Positions 1 through 8,025 of a stretch of 32,211 nt of DNA are shown here, piece after piece. Every line of letters begins with the position of its first letter. The first letter of the stretch is position 1. The DNA lies in NCBI GenBank assembly GCA_036742665.1, contig DAINQP010000036.1:1-32211 (forward strand), written 5' to 3'. The notes under the pieces were generated by a model. The model was not told the DNA's origin and did no database searches. It saw nothing but the letters and a program-made list of their open reading frames with translations. The DNA comes from Gp6-AA40 sp036742665 (lineage in GTDB: Bacteria; Acidobacteriota; Vicinamibacteria; Vicinamibacterales; UBA2999). The position numbers were made by a program, and so were the translations under genes.

Positions 1-257
1 AAGCGATGGCCTGCGAAGTCCCCGTCATCGCGTCGAACGTCGGCGGTTTGCCCGAGGTAATCGAGCACGGCGTCAGCGGGTTCCTTCACCCACTCGATGG
101 TGAAGATGAAATGGCGGACGGCGCCGTCGCACTTCTGACCGACCCCGACCGTCACCGGGCCGTCGCGCAGGCCGCATGCCGCCGTGTCAGGGAAGAGTTC
201 TGCGTCGAGCGTGTCGTGCCGATGTACGAATCGTTTTACCGCACGCTCCTGTCCTGA
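1..257 (+). CDS. bshA: Glycosyltransferase family 4, C-terminal part; probably BshA (bacillithiol synthesis)
   Basis: Only the last ~84 codons are inside the window; the gene starts upstream. The visible part is the second nucleotide-sugar-binding half of a GT-B enzyme. It has AMACEVPVIAS followed by VGGLPEVIEHGVSGFL, which carries the conserved Glu that contacts the donor sugar in GT4 enzymes. The closing segment FCVERVVPMYESFYRTLL matches the C-terminus I associate with N-acetyl-alpha-D-glucosaminyl L-malate synthase, the first enzyme of bacillithiol synthesis, acting in the cytoplasm. Family membership is clear from the motif. The BshA assignment rests on recognition of this tail without the N-terminal domain, and another GT4 enzyme remains possible. 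Confidence 0.72.
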   Translation, partial: AMACEVPVIASNVGGLPEVIEHGVSGFLHPLDGEDEMADGAVALLTDPDRHRAVAQAACRRVREEFCVERVVPMYESFYRTLLS

Positions 258-289
258 TCTCTCGCCATCTTCTTTGTCCAAGAGGCATC

Positions 290-627
290 ATGCGAACACG
301 TCTGACCGTATTCCTGTTGGTCCTCTCCAGTCTGCTATGTGTCGGCATTGCGTCGGCGCAGGAGACGCGATCGTTCGGCGTCACGATGGATAGGACGTCG
401 TCGTCGATCGACGGCCCGTTTTACAGTACTTGGGGATTCAACCGGTCATGCGCATGACGTCAGCGTCTCCTTCGGCGCGCAGCACACCTTGGGCAATCGG
501 TTCGCCATCTACGGTGAACTAGGTCTTGCGTACGAACGCGCAACGACTGAAATCCCCCACGTCCGAGTTCCGCCGCAGCGCTTTTGGCACGCGCAGCGGC
601 GTCGGCGTCGTGGTGGTCTATCTCTGA
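290..627 (+). pseudogene. Decayed small outer-membrane beta-barrel protein (two frame breaks)
   Basis: ATG at 290 opens a frame with a clear signal peptide (MRTRLTVFLLVLSSLLCVGIASAQ) but stops at 455-457 after 55 codons. From about 410 another frame reads as barrel strands (DVSVSFGAQHTLGNRF, AIYGELGLAYERATTE). At a run of five C (554-558) the sensible reading moves to the third frame and ends SGVGVVVVYL then TGA at 625-627, a typical C-terminal strand. Together the pieces give only about 112 residues, so material has also been lost compared with usual small barrels. Two assembly errors could imitate this, but a true pseudogene is simpler. Confidence 0.5.
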
Positions 628-633
628 TCGGCC

Positions 634-665
634 GTCGCTTCCGAGCGACCTCGCTTCCGAGCGAC
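634..665. repeat. Two tandem copies of a 15-bp hairpin-forming repeat
   Basis: TCGCTTCCGAGCGAC occurs at 635-649 and again at 651-665. Each copy can fold: in the first, GTCGCT and AGCGAC pair around TCCG. They lie between the convergent ends of the decayed barrel gene (627) and the small minus-strand gene (stop at 667), where a two-way transcription stop would be expected. No U tract follows, so terminator function is only inferred. Confidence 0.4.
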
Positions 666-666
666 G

Positions 667-1053
667 TTATCGCCCGTCAGGTATTCCCGGTCGCGGTGCA
701 GCGCTTGGCGGCACCGATTGAATCAGCAACGGCCGATCGCCGGTTTCGACGATGATCGCCTGGTCCTGACGAATCCTGACCGTGCCGCGCGCGTCGACCG
801 GAAGCGGCGTATCAACCGTGATGCGCATAGGCGCCGTTGTCCGTGTCACCGACACGGGCAGCGACGTCTCGCGGCAATTGATTGTGTTTCCCGCGCACGG
901 AAGATCGACGCCGCGTATGACGACCCCAGTCAGTTGCGGCGTCTGTTGGTTCTGTTGTGCCGATACAGGAACGGCTACGTCTTTGACACTCAGCCATCCC
1001 AACTCGATGGCGATCACAGTAAGTATGATCTTCAGGTAACGGTCGCGCGGCAT
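667..1053 (-). CDS. Small exported or membrane-anchored protein of unknown function
   Basis: A 128-residue protein with a strong ribosome site (GAGGAGG about 7 nt before the ATG at 1053). The N-terminus YLKIILTVIAIELGWLSVKD is one hydrophobic helix, followed by VAVPVSAQQ, which could be a signal-peptidase site or the start of a periplasmic part. The rest is short beta-like segments (GVVIRGVDLPC, MRITVDTPLPVD, GTVRIRQDQAIIVET) ending in a Pro-rich tail. Two cysteines (in LPCAGNTINC) could form a disulfide. I associate this N-terminal pattern with small proteins common in Acidobacteriota, but know no function. No enzyme motif is visible. It is convergent with the decayed barrel gene. Confidence 0.68.
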   Translation of the reverse strand: MPRDRYLKIILTVIAIELGWLSVKDVAVPVSAQQNQQTPQLTGVVIRGVDLPCAGNTINCRETSLPVSVTRTTAPMRITVDTPLPVDARGTVRIRQDQAIIVETGDRPLLIQSVPPSAAPRPGIPDGR

Positions 1054-1127
1054 GTCGCCTCCTCGCTACGGGAGCATGCCTGTACAATACCTTTCGGAGT
1101 CATTGCTGAGGATCGCAGCTCGCCACA

Positions 1128-1886
1128 GTGATTCCTCATGCTGCCGGCTCGATTCCTGGTCCTGTGAGCGCACTTCCTCGAGCGGTTCTGCTCGACCTCG
1201 ACGATACGATTCTCGACGACAGCGGCGGCGTGATCGCCTCCTGGCGTGACGCCTGTACCGCACATTGCTCAGGTATGAATGACGTCGACCCGGGGACTGT
1301 GTTCGACGCGATCGATCGCATACGCGAATGGTACTGGTCGGATCCTGAGCGTCACCGCGCCGGCCGTCTGGAGCTGGCATGGGCACGTGGCGAGGTGGTT
1401 CGTCTCGCACTCGCCGAGCTCGGCGTGAATGACGAGGATCTCGCGAGACGGATCGGCGAGACATATCATTCGCTGCGAAACGATGCCATCAAGCCGTTTG
1501 ACGATGCGGTTCCCACTGTCGAGTGGCTGCGCGAGCAGGGATGCCGGCTGGCGTTGCTGACCAACGGCGGCAGCAAGGGACAACGACTGAAGATCGATCG
1601 CTTCAATCTTGCGATGCTCTTCGACGTGATCCTCATCGAAGGCGAAGTGGGCTTCGGCAAACCCGATCCACGGATTTACACGAAGGCTCTCGCCGCGCTT
1701 GACGTCCCGGCATCAGAGGCGTGGATGATTGGCGACAACCTCGAATGGGACGTCGCCGGGCCACAGCGGGAGGGCATCGCCGGCATCTGGATCGACGCGC
1801 GGGGCTGCGGCGTTCCGGAAGGCCATGCGGTGCGGCCGCATCGCATTATCAACCGCCTCGCCGATCTCAGACGTGAGCCTCGTTAG
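1128..1886 (+). CDS. HAD-superfamily hydrolase (subfamily IA, YjjG-like)
   Basis: A 252-residue cytoplasmic phosphatase. Motif I is LLDLDDTILD, with the nucleophile and acid/base Asp at residues 23 and 25. Motif II is LALLTNGG, motif III is the Lys of GEVGFGKPDP, and motif IV is MIGDNLEWD. The helical stretch between motifs I and II is the C1 cap of subfamily IA. This set is seen in nucleotidases, phosphoglycolate phosphatases and haloacid dehalogenases; the Asp at motif I +2 favours a phosphatase, but the substrate cannot be told. The frame opens at a GTG; a second GTG at 1164 is just as plausible, because neither has a good ribosome site. The TAG stop (1884-1886) overlaps the stop of the convergent sensor kinase. 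Confidence 0.85.
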   Translation: MIPHAAGSIPGPVSALPRAVLLDLDDTILDDSGGVIASWRDACTAHCSGMNDVDPGTVFDAIDRIREWYWSDPERHRAGRLELAWARGEVVRLALAELGVNDEDLARRIGETYHSLRNDAIKPFDDAVPTVEWLREQGCRLALLTNGGSKGQRLKIDRFNLAMLFDVILIEGEVGFGKPDPRIYTKALAALDVPASEAWMIGDNLEWDVAGPQREGIAGIWIDARGCGVPEGHAVRPHRIINRLADLRREPR

Positions 1887-4507
1887 GGCGCGGTTCGCGG
1901 CTCTGTTAGCGAGGCCAGCAGGGTCAGCAGGCCTCTGTGGTCCACAGGCTTCACGAGATGGCCGTCGAACCCTGCCTCGTGCGATCGACGCCGGTCTTCG
2001 TCCTGTCCCCATCCGGTGAGCGCAATGAGCACCATCGCGTGACCCCACGGCTGCTGCCGAATTCGCCGGCACACCTCGTGGCCGTTCAGCACAGGTAACC
2101 CGAGATCGAGCAGGACCACGTCAGGCCGATGTTGTTCAGCCGCGTCCAGGGCACTCTGACCGTCATGCGAGGTGGAGACGTCGTGTCCGTGCAGCTCCAG
2201 CAGCATCGCCAGCGAGTCTGCCGAATCCTGGTTGTCGTCCACGACGAGGATGCGATGCGTTCCGCTGTTGGTCCGCGGCTCGCTTTCGGGCGGCGCAGTG
2301 TCGGGGGCCTCCCGCAATGCCGGCAGGCGGACCTCGAATGTGCTGCCGCGGTCCTCGCCCGCACTTCGCGCACCGACCGATCCGCCGTGCATATCGACGA
2401 GCCGCTTCACCAGCGTGAGCCCGATACCCAGGCCCCCCTGCGATTGCTCGAGCGAGCGATCGACCTGCGTGAACATGTCGAAGATCGCGTCGAGCTTGTC
2501 GGCAGGTATCCCGATCCCGCTGTCCGCGATCGTGACGATAGCCTCATCTCCGTCGGGGCGGACACTCACGCGAATCGTTCCCCCGGCCGGTGTGTACTTG
2601 TAGCTGTTGTTGAGGAGATTGCCGAACACTTGCGTCAGACGGACCGGGTCGGCGTGAAGATGGATCGGCTCGGCCGGGAGGCTCACGTCGATCGTATGAC
2701 GAACGGACCCGGCGAGCGGTTGCGCTGCCAACACGGCCTGCCGAATCACCGACGCGAGCTCGACGTGACGCTTGCGCAGCTCGATGCGGTTATGGGTGAT
2801 GCGGCTCAAATCGAGCAGGTCGTCCACCAGGCGAATCAATTGCTCGAGTTGTCGCTCCATCGTATCCAGCCCGCGATGGACGGAGGCGTCCTGGTTGGGG
2901 CTGTGCTTGAGGATCTCCAGCGTATTGCTCAACGGCGCCAGCGGGTTGCGTAGTTCGTGCGCCAGTGTTGCGAGGAACTCGTCCTTGCGCCGGTCGGCTT
3001 CCGCGAGATCGTCCGCGAGTCCGCGAAGGTTGTCCTCCATCCGCCGCCGCTCGGTCACGTCCTGGCTGACGGTGGCGAATGCCACCGTGCGGCCGCTGTC
3101 GTCATCGAGCTTCAGCACCTTATACGCCATCCACCGCGTCTGTCCGGTCTTGAAGTGTCTAAATCGGATGTCGATCTCGCCGTGCCCCTGTGCCACGACC
3201 GATGGAAAGAACTCGTCCATGATGCGCGGCTGGTCTTCGGGAAAGAAGAAGTCGCGGACGTTGACACGGCGAGCCTCTTCGAGGCCCTCGAGTCCCACCA
3301 TCTGCAGTCCGGCGCGGTTGACGAAGATCGGCACGCCCGTCGGATCGCAGATGCCGATGAAATCGGTGCTGTTCTCGACGAGCGTGACGAACTTCTGCCG
3401 CTCTGATTCGGCGAGCTTCCGCTCGCTGATATCGCGCGCGATCTTCGAAGCGCCGATCACGACGCCATCGTCATTCCTGATCGGCGATACCGTGAGCGAG
3501 ACCGGAATGGGCCGACCGTCTTTCCCGACGCGCTCGGTTTCAAAATGATCGATGCGTGTGCCGGTCTTCAAGGTGGCGATGATGTGATCCTCTTCGGCCA
3601 TGCGGTCGGGTGGGATCACTAGGGAGATGTGGCTGCCGATGGCTTCGTGGCTCGTATAGCCGAACAGCCGCTCCGCAGCAGCGTTCCACGTCTGGATGAT
3701 TCCGTCCAGAGACTTGCTGATGATGGCGTCATCGGATGACTCGACGATCGACGCAAGGAGACGCGCGGTTGTCAGACGGGCGGCTTCGCGCTTTTCCCAC
3801 TGCCGCCGCTCCGAAGCGTCACGGAAAATCAGCACGCACCCCGAGACGACGCCGCGGTCGTCTGTGATCGGCGCGGCGCTGTCGTCGATCGGCCGTTCCA
3901 CGCCGTCTTTGGCAATCAGCAGCGTGTGGTTGGCGAGGCCGACGACGACGCCTTCACGAAGCGCTTTGGTCGCCGGGCTCTCAACTGTGTTGCGCGTCTC
4001 CTCGTTGACGATCTGGAAGACGTCAGCAAGCGGCTGTCCACGCGCGTCGTCGTTGGTCCAGCCGGTCAACGATTCGGCGATGCGATTGAGATAGGTGACG
4101 TGGCCCGCTGTGTCGGTCGTGATGACGGCGTCACCGATACTGCCGAGTGTGACCCGCAGCACTTCTCCGCGCGCGCTGGCCTCTCTCTGCGCGCGCTGCA
4201 TGGCCGCACCGATCGCGGTGATCAGCGAACAGGTGAAGAGGTAAGCGATGCCGCCAACGATGGTCTCGGCGTTAAAACTGAACGTCCCGCGCGGTTGAAT
4301 GAACAGATAGTGGCACGCGATATAGCCGACGGCAGTCACGAGCAGAGCCGGACGATATCCGCCCACCCAGACAGCTGCGGCAACGGCCCCAAACAGCGTG
4401 ACCAGCGGCAGGCTGTCGCCCATGCTCGGGTCGAGCAGCCAGCGGAGCAACACGGCGGCCGCAAGGACGAGCAATGAGATGGCGTACGCCGGGACAGTCC
4501 GTCTCAT
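1883..4507 (-). CDS. Hybrid sensor histidine kinase: DUF4118, three PAS, HisKA, HATPase, receiver
   Basis: An 874-residue membrane sensor kinase. Residues 5-105 hold several hydrophobic segments of the DUF4118 (KdpD-like) type. Three PAS domains follow at about 115-235, 250-365 and 372-490, each ending in a DxSERR or DVTERR linker. The dimerisation helix has the phospho-accepting His517 in FLATLAHELRNPLAP. The ATPase domain has NLLNNSYKYTP, DSGIGIP and GGLGIGLTLV. A receiver domain at 752-868 has acidic Asp757/Asp758, phospho-acceptor Asp801, Thr831 and Lys853. No DNA-binding output domain is present, so the signal must pass to a separate partner, and none is encoded next to it. The start at 4507 is chosen because MRRTVPAYAISLLVLAAAV is the usual beginning of this type; the open frame upstream would overlap the VOC gene. 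The ligand is unknown. Confidence 0.9.
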   Translation of the reverse strand: MRRTVPAYAISLLVLAAAVLLRWLLDPSMGDSLPLVTLFGAVAAAVWVGGYRPALLVTAVGYIACHYLFIQPRGTFSFNAETIVGGIAYLFTCSLITAIGAAMQRAQREASARGEVLRVTLGSIGDAVITTDTAGHVTYLNRIAESLTGWTNDDARGQPLADVFQIVNEETRNTVESPATKALREGVVVGLANHTLLIAKDGVERPIDDSAAPITDDRGVVSGCVLIFRDASERRQWEKREAARLTTARLLASIVESSDDAIISKSLDGIIQTWNAAAERLFGYTSHEAIGSHISLVIPPDRMAEEDHIIATLKTGTRIDHFETERVGKDGRPIPVSLTVSPIRNDDGVVIGASKIARDISERKLAESERQKFVTLVENSTDFIGICDPTGVPIFVNRAGLQMVGLEGLEEARRVNVRDFFFPEDQPRIMDEFFPSVVAQGHGEIDIRFRHFKTGQTRWMAYKVLKLDDDSGRTVAFATVSQDVTERRRMEDNLRGLADDLAEADRRKDEFLATLAHELRNPLAPLSNTLEILKHSPNQDASVHRGLDTMERQLEQLIRLVDDLLDLSRITHNRIELRKRHVELASVIRQAVLAAQPLAGSVRHTIDVSLPAEPIHLHADPVRLTQVFGNLLNNSYKYTPAGGTIRVSVRPDGDEAIVTIADSGIGIPADKLDAIFDMFTQVDRSLEQSQGGLGIGLTLVKRLVDMHGGSVGARSAGEDRGSTFEVRLPALREAPDTAPPESEPRTNSGTHRILVVDDNQDSADSLAMLLELHGHDVSTSHDGQSALDAAEQHRPDVVLLDLGLPVLNGHEVCRRIRQQPWGHAMVLIALTGWGQDEDRRRSHEAGFDGHLVKPVDHRGLLTLLASLTEPRTAP

Positions 4508-4554
4508 TGGCTTTTTTATAGCAGAAACTGATTCGGCCGCTGGCAAGCTAAGCG

Positions 4555-5076
4555 CTACGTAAACGGCGCCAATTTCTTGAAGGTCGCCAGCACCCAGCGA
4601 TAGCCGTCGGGATCGGTGACGACAGCGGTGCGGTCGCCCCACGGCATGTCTTGCGCGTCGCCGACCCCGCCCCCAGCTTGACGCGCCTGCGCCGCCGCTG
4701 AATCGACGTCGCTGACATAGGCGTAGAGGGCTGGTGACCCACCAGTCGCCGTCGCGGCATCGCCCTTGCGGATCAACATGACCACCGAATCGCCATGCCG
4801 CATCTCGGCGTAGCGAATCTGGCCGTCGGCATCGGGCAGCACGACGCCTCGCGATAGACCGAAGGCGCGCTCGAGGAAGTCCATTGAGGCACCGACGTTC
4901 GCCACGGCGAGATAGGTGTTGATTGGATGCATGCCGGGTGCGAGCCCGCTTGCCGCATCCGATGGAGGCGCGAGTTTGGAGCTCGCAAGTGGCGCGGCGC
5001 GGCGTCGAACCGGCCTGGAACCTGAGGATCGCGAGGGACGTTTTGCTCGTTTTGACGCTTTACGACGTGTGCTCAT
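4555..5076 (-). CDS. VOC (glyoxalase/bleomycin-resistance) family protein with basic N-terminal tail
   Basis: 173 residues. From residue 49 there is one VOC unit made of two beta-alpha-beta-beta-beta modules: MHPINTYLAVANVGASMDF ... YAEMRHGDSVVM, then PALYAYVSDVDSAAAQA ... DRTAVVTDPDGYRW. This matches PhnB/glyoxalase-like proteins; the substrate is unknown. Residues 1-48 are an unusual extension rich in Arg, Lys, Ser and Ala (MSTRRKASKRAKRPSRS). If translation starts instead at the ATG at 4932 the protein is an ordinary ~125-residue VOC unit; neither start has a clear ribosome site. The gene lies 47 bp upstream of the sensor kinase on the same strand and may share its transcript. Confidence 0.78.
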   Translation of the reverse strand: MSTRRKASKRAKRPSRSSGSRPVRRRAAPLASSKLAPPSDAASGLAPGMHPINTYLAVANVGASMDFLERAFGLSRGVVLPDADGQIRYAEMRHGDSVVMLIRKGDAATATGGSPALYAYVSDVDSAAAQARQAGGGVGDAQDMPWGDRTAVVTDPDGYRWVLATFKKLAPFT

Positions 5077-5231
5077 GCGCTGTGGGGTTGACGCATGGTA
5101 GCGGGAAGGCCGAAACTTTGCACGGCTCGCAGTAAGTCCCTCCTCTCTGGTCGGCCACCATCCTGTCTCGCGGGATGGCGCCCATCCCTTCCGGGATGGC
5201 TGTATCATTGGGCGCTTCTCTGGAGACAGAC

Positions 5232-6689
5232 ATGGCACGCGGCCGCACCGGAATCGAGCACCTGCTTCGGCGAGCGGGTTTCGGCGCCAGCCCCGCCGAC
5301 CTCGCCTCGTTCGACGACATGTCGATGTCGGGCATCGTCGATTACCTCCTGAACTTCGAGGAACAACCCGACGACGTCGATACGAAAATCGGGAACCCGG
5401 CGTACGTGTCGGTCTCCAACCGTGCCGGAGGATTCCAGCCCAACTCGAATATCGAGGATGCGCGTCAGCGCTGGCTGTTCCGCATGGTGCACACGCGGCG
5501 GCCGCTGCAGGAGAAGATGGCACTCTTCTGGCACAACCACTTTGCCACTGCCTATAGCAAGATCGCTGGAACGTTCGGCACGGTGCAGGGAGCCAAGTTG
5601 ATCGCCAACGTCTCTGGCCAGCTTCCCGGCCCGCATGGTCAGCTCGAGACATTTCGCAAGCTGGCGCTCGGCAGCTTCACTGAGCTGCTGATCGAGATGG
5701 CGAAGGATCCGGCGATGCTCGTCTGGCTCGACGGCCGCGTCAACACACGTCAGCGTCCGCAGGAAAACTTCGGTCGCGAGATCATGGAGTTATTCACGTT
5801 CGGTGTCGGCAACTACACCGAACAGGACGTCTACGCCGCCGCCCGCGTGTTCACCGGCTGGAATCTGCGGTTCGTCGGCGGGCGCGATGATCCGAACAAC
5901 TACTACGAGTTCCAGTACGTCCCGGGGAACCACGATCCGACCGAAAAGACGTTCACGTTCCCGATCTATTCGAACGGCAGCCACAGCATTCCCGCGCGTC
6001 CGGCCGCGGACGGGATGCAGGACGGCATCGACTTCATCGCGGCGCTGGCCCGTCATCCGAATACGGCGAGACGGCTGGCTCGCAAGATGTGGAACTACTT
6101 CGTGAGCGAGGTCGTGCCGCCCGACGATGCCACGATCGGCAGTGCGGCGAGCGTGTATCTGCAGAATGGCACCAGCATCAGATCGATGGTCCATTTCATG
6201 CTGCGTTCGCGCGAGTTCCTGAACCCGGGCAACTGGCATACGCGCTACTCCTGGCCGGTCGAGTACGTCGTCCGGGCGATCAAGGAGGTCGGGTGGTCGG
6301 GGTTCTCGATCGACACCGCACGGACTGCGCTGATTCCGATGGGCCAGGTGCTGTTCGAACCGCCCGATGTGGCGGGCTGGGAATTGGGTCAAGGATGGTT
6401 CTCGACGGGCGCCATGCTCTCGAGGATGAACTTCGCGGGCACGTTGGCGTTCAATCAGCGCTTCAACCTGGCGCGCGACGCCGCTGGCGCACGCCAGTCG
6501 CCAGACGCGCTGCTCGAGTACATGCTCGATCGGCTATCACCCGCGCAATATGCGTCTGAACCGATGAGCGACCTCTTGCAGTTCCTGCAGACGGGTGGCA
6601 CGTGGTCGGGTTCGGACGCGCAGCTGCAATCGAAGGGCAATGGCCTGGCGCGGCTGATCATCGGCTCCTCCGAGTATCAATTCGTCTAG
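5232..6689 (+). CDS. DUF1800 family protein
   Basis: 485 residues. The start at 5232 has GGAGA 5 nt upstream and gives the usual family opening GIEHLLRRAGFGASPADL; an in-frame ATG at 5175 would add 19 atypical residues and lie upstream of a possible -10 (TATCAT, 5203-5208). Family features include MALFWHNHFATAYSKI, MLVWLDGRVNTRQRPQENFG, REIMELFTFGVGNYTEQDVYAAARVFTGW and PPDVAGWELGQGWFSTG. DUF1800 proteins are nearly always paired with a DUF1501 protein, as here (12 bp downstream). The function of the pair is not established; export of the partner by Tat suggests a role in or beyond the periplasm. No signal peptide is visible in this protein itself. Confidence 0.9.
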   Translation: MARGRTGIEHLLRRAGFGASPADLASFDDMSMSGIVDYLLNFEEQPDDVDTKIGNPAYVSVSNRAGGFQPNSNIEDARQRWLFRMVHTRRPLQEKMALFWHNHFATAYSKIAGTFGTVQGAKLIANVSGQLPGPHGQLETFRKLALGSFTELLIEMAKDPAMLVWLDGRVNTRQRPQENFGREIMELFTFGVGNYTEQDVYAAARVFTGWNLRFVGGRDDPNNYYEFQYVPGNHDPTEKTFTFPIYSNGSHSIPARPAADGMQDGIDFIAALARHPNTARRLARKMWNYFVSEVVPPDDATIGSAASVYLQNGTSIRSMVHFMLRSREFLNPGNWHTRYSWPVEYVVRAIKEVGWSGFSIDTARTALIPMGQVLFEPPDVAGWELGQGWFSTGAMLSRMNFAGTLAFNQRFNLARDAAGARQSPDALLEYMLDRLSPAQYASEPMSDLLQFLQTGGTWSGSDAQLQSKGNGLARLIIGSSEYQFV

Positions 6690-6701
6690 GCGGAGACTCG
6701 T

Positions 6702-7955
6702 ATGGCTGTTTCTCGTCGAGAGTTCATACGCGGCGGTGTCTCGGCTTTCACGATTGGATTCGCCGCGCCGTCGTTCCTGAGCGACCTGGCACACGCACAG
6801 GGCGCGAGTGCGCGGAATCTCGTGATCGTCTATCTCGGAGGCGGCAATGACGCCCTGAACACCGTGGTGCCGTACACGGATCCGTTCTACTTCAGCCGAC
6901 GGCCAAACATTGCGGTGCCGGCCGGTCAGGTGCTGCAGATTGGATCGGACTCGAATGGAAGACCGGTTGGCCTGCATCCGCGTCTTACGGGTCTTCGAGA
7001 TCTGTACAACTCCGGCCGGCTCGCCGTCGTGCAGCGGACCGGGTATCTGAACTCGAGCCGCTCGCATTTCCAGGGCAAGGATATCTGGGACACCGCCAAT
7101 CCCATGCTGACCGACAGCGAGGGGTGGCTCGGGCGCTATCTCGAAACCGTTCCGCTCGATCCCTTGTCAGGGTGGAGCACGACGCAAGAACTGCCGCGAG
7201 CGTTGATGTCGCGCGAAATCAGCGTGCCGTCGATTCCGAACGCGGCGAACTACGCCTTCTCGAGCTTCAATCCTGCCGAAGCGGTCAACGAGCGAGCCAC
7301 AGCCACTCGCATCGCGTCGCATGTGCCGGTCGATCGCCCGCATCTCGCGTTCGTGAACACCAGTGCGCAGGCGGCGTTCGCCACCATCGATCGCGTGGCG
7401 TCGGCATCGGTGTATACCGGGACGGTGGCGTATTCGAATAACGGATTCGCGTTGGCATTGCGCACCGTCGCCGAGGCGCTGGTCCGTGGCATCGGCACTC
7501 GCGTGTTCTGGGTGCAGACCGGCGGCTTCGATACGCATGCCGGACAAGGGAATGCCGGCGGCGGCGGGTACGCAAATCTGATGGGAACCTTCGGCGACGG
7601 CATCGCGGCGTTCACCGAAGATCTCCGGCGACGCGGTCCGTGGAACGACACGCTGATTCTGCAGTTCTCCGAGTTTGGCCGTCGCGTATTCGAGAACGGC
7701 AGCCAAGGCACCGATCACGGCGCTGCGGCGGTGATGATGGCCGCCGGCGGGCTGGTTCGGGGCGGGCTCTACGGGACCGCGCCATCGCTCGATCCGAATC
7801 CGGCCAACCCGACGCTGGAGAACAACGGCGGCGACGTTCGATTCGAGACCGACTTCCGATCGGTCTACGCGCGGGTGCTCGATAACTGGCTCGGCGCGAA
7901 TTCAGCGGCGATCCTCGGCGGCGATTTCCGCAACGGCGCCCCCGCGATTGTGTAA
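6702..7955 (+). CDS. DUF1501 family protein with Tat signal
   Basis: 417 residues, second gene of the DUF1800/DUF1501 pair, with GGAGA about 7 nt before the ATG. The N-terminus SRREFIRGG followed by a hydrophobic stretch and AHAQGA is a twin-arginine signal, so the protein should be exported folded. DUF1501 belongs to the alkaline phosphatase/sulfatase-like fold. Visible motifs are LVIVYLGGGNDALNTVVPY, SRSHFQGKDIWDTA, FWVQTGGFDTHAGQ and SEFGRRVFENGSQGTDHGAA, whose Asp and His residues are likely metal ligands. A hydrolase of phosphate or sulfate esters is possible, but no activity can be assigned. The gene ends just before a hairpin repeat shared with the convergent epimerase gene. Confidence 0.9.
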   Translation: MAVSRREFIRGGVSAFTIGFAAPSFLSDLAHAQGASARNLVIVYLGGGNDALNTVVPYTDPFYFSRRPNIAVPAGQVLQIGSDSNGRPVGLHPRLTGLRDLYNSGRLAVVQRTGYLNSSRSHFQGKDIWDTANPMLTDSEGWLGRYLETVPLDPLSGWSTTQELPRALMSREISVPSIPNAANYAFSSFNPAEAVNERATATRIASHVPVDRPHLAFVNTSAQAAFATIDRVASASVYTGTVAYSNNGFALALRTVAEALVRGIGTRVFWVQTGGFDTHAGQGNAGGGGYANLMGTFGDGIAAFTEDLRRRGPWNDTLILQFSEFGRRVFENGSQGTDHGAAAVMMAAGGLVRGGLYGTAPSLDPNPANPTLENNGGDVRFETDFRSVYARVLDNWLGANSAAILGGDFRNGAPAIV

Positions 7956-7964
7956 TGGACGTTT

Positions 7965-8025
7965 GTAGGGGCGACGTACGCGTCGGCCCTTGACGCCTAC
8001 AAGGGCGAGGCATGCTCCGCCCTAC
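7965..8025. repeat. GTAG-type hairpin repeat at a convergent junction
   Basis: The outer ends GTAGGGGCG (7965-) and CGCCCTAC (-8025) face each other, and inside them GCCCTTG/CAAGGGC (7986-8006) forms a 7-bp stem around a 7-nt loop. The element fills the gap between the DUF1501 stop and the epimerase stop; the epimerase TAG (8024-8022) is the TAG of the element's own GTAG end. It may act as a two-way terminator. It resembles the elements at 17331, 28068 and 29335. Confidence 0.6.

Noticed and set aside
4556..5652. Minus-strand frame of 365 codons running from inside DUF1800 through the VOC gene
   Set aside because: The part before 5076 is Arg/Pro/Ser-rich shadow of the DUF1800 gene; the VOC fold begins only after the ATG at 5076 or 4932.
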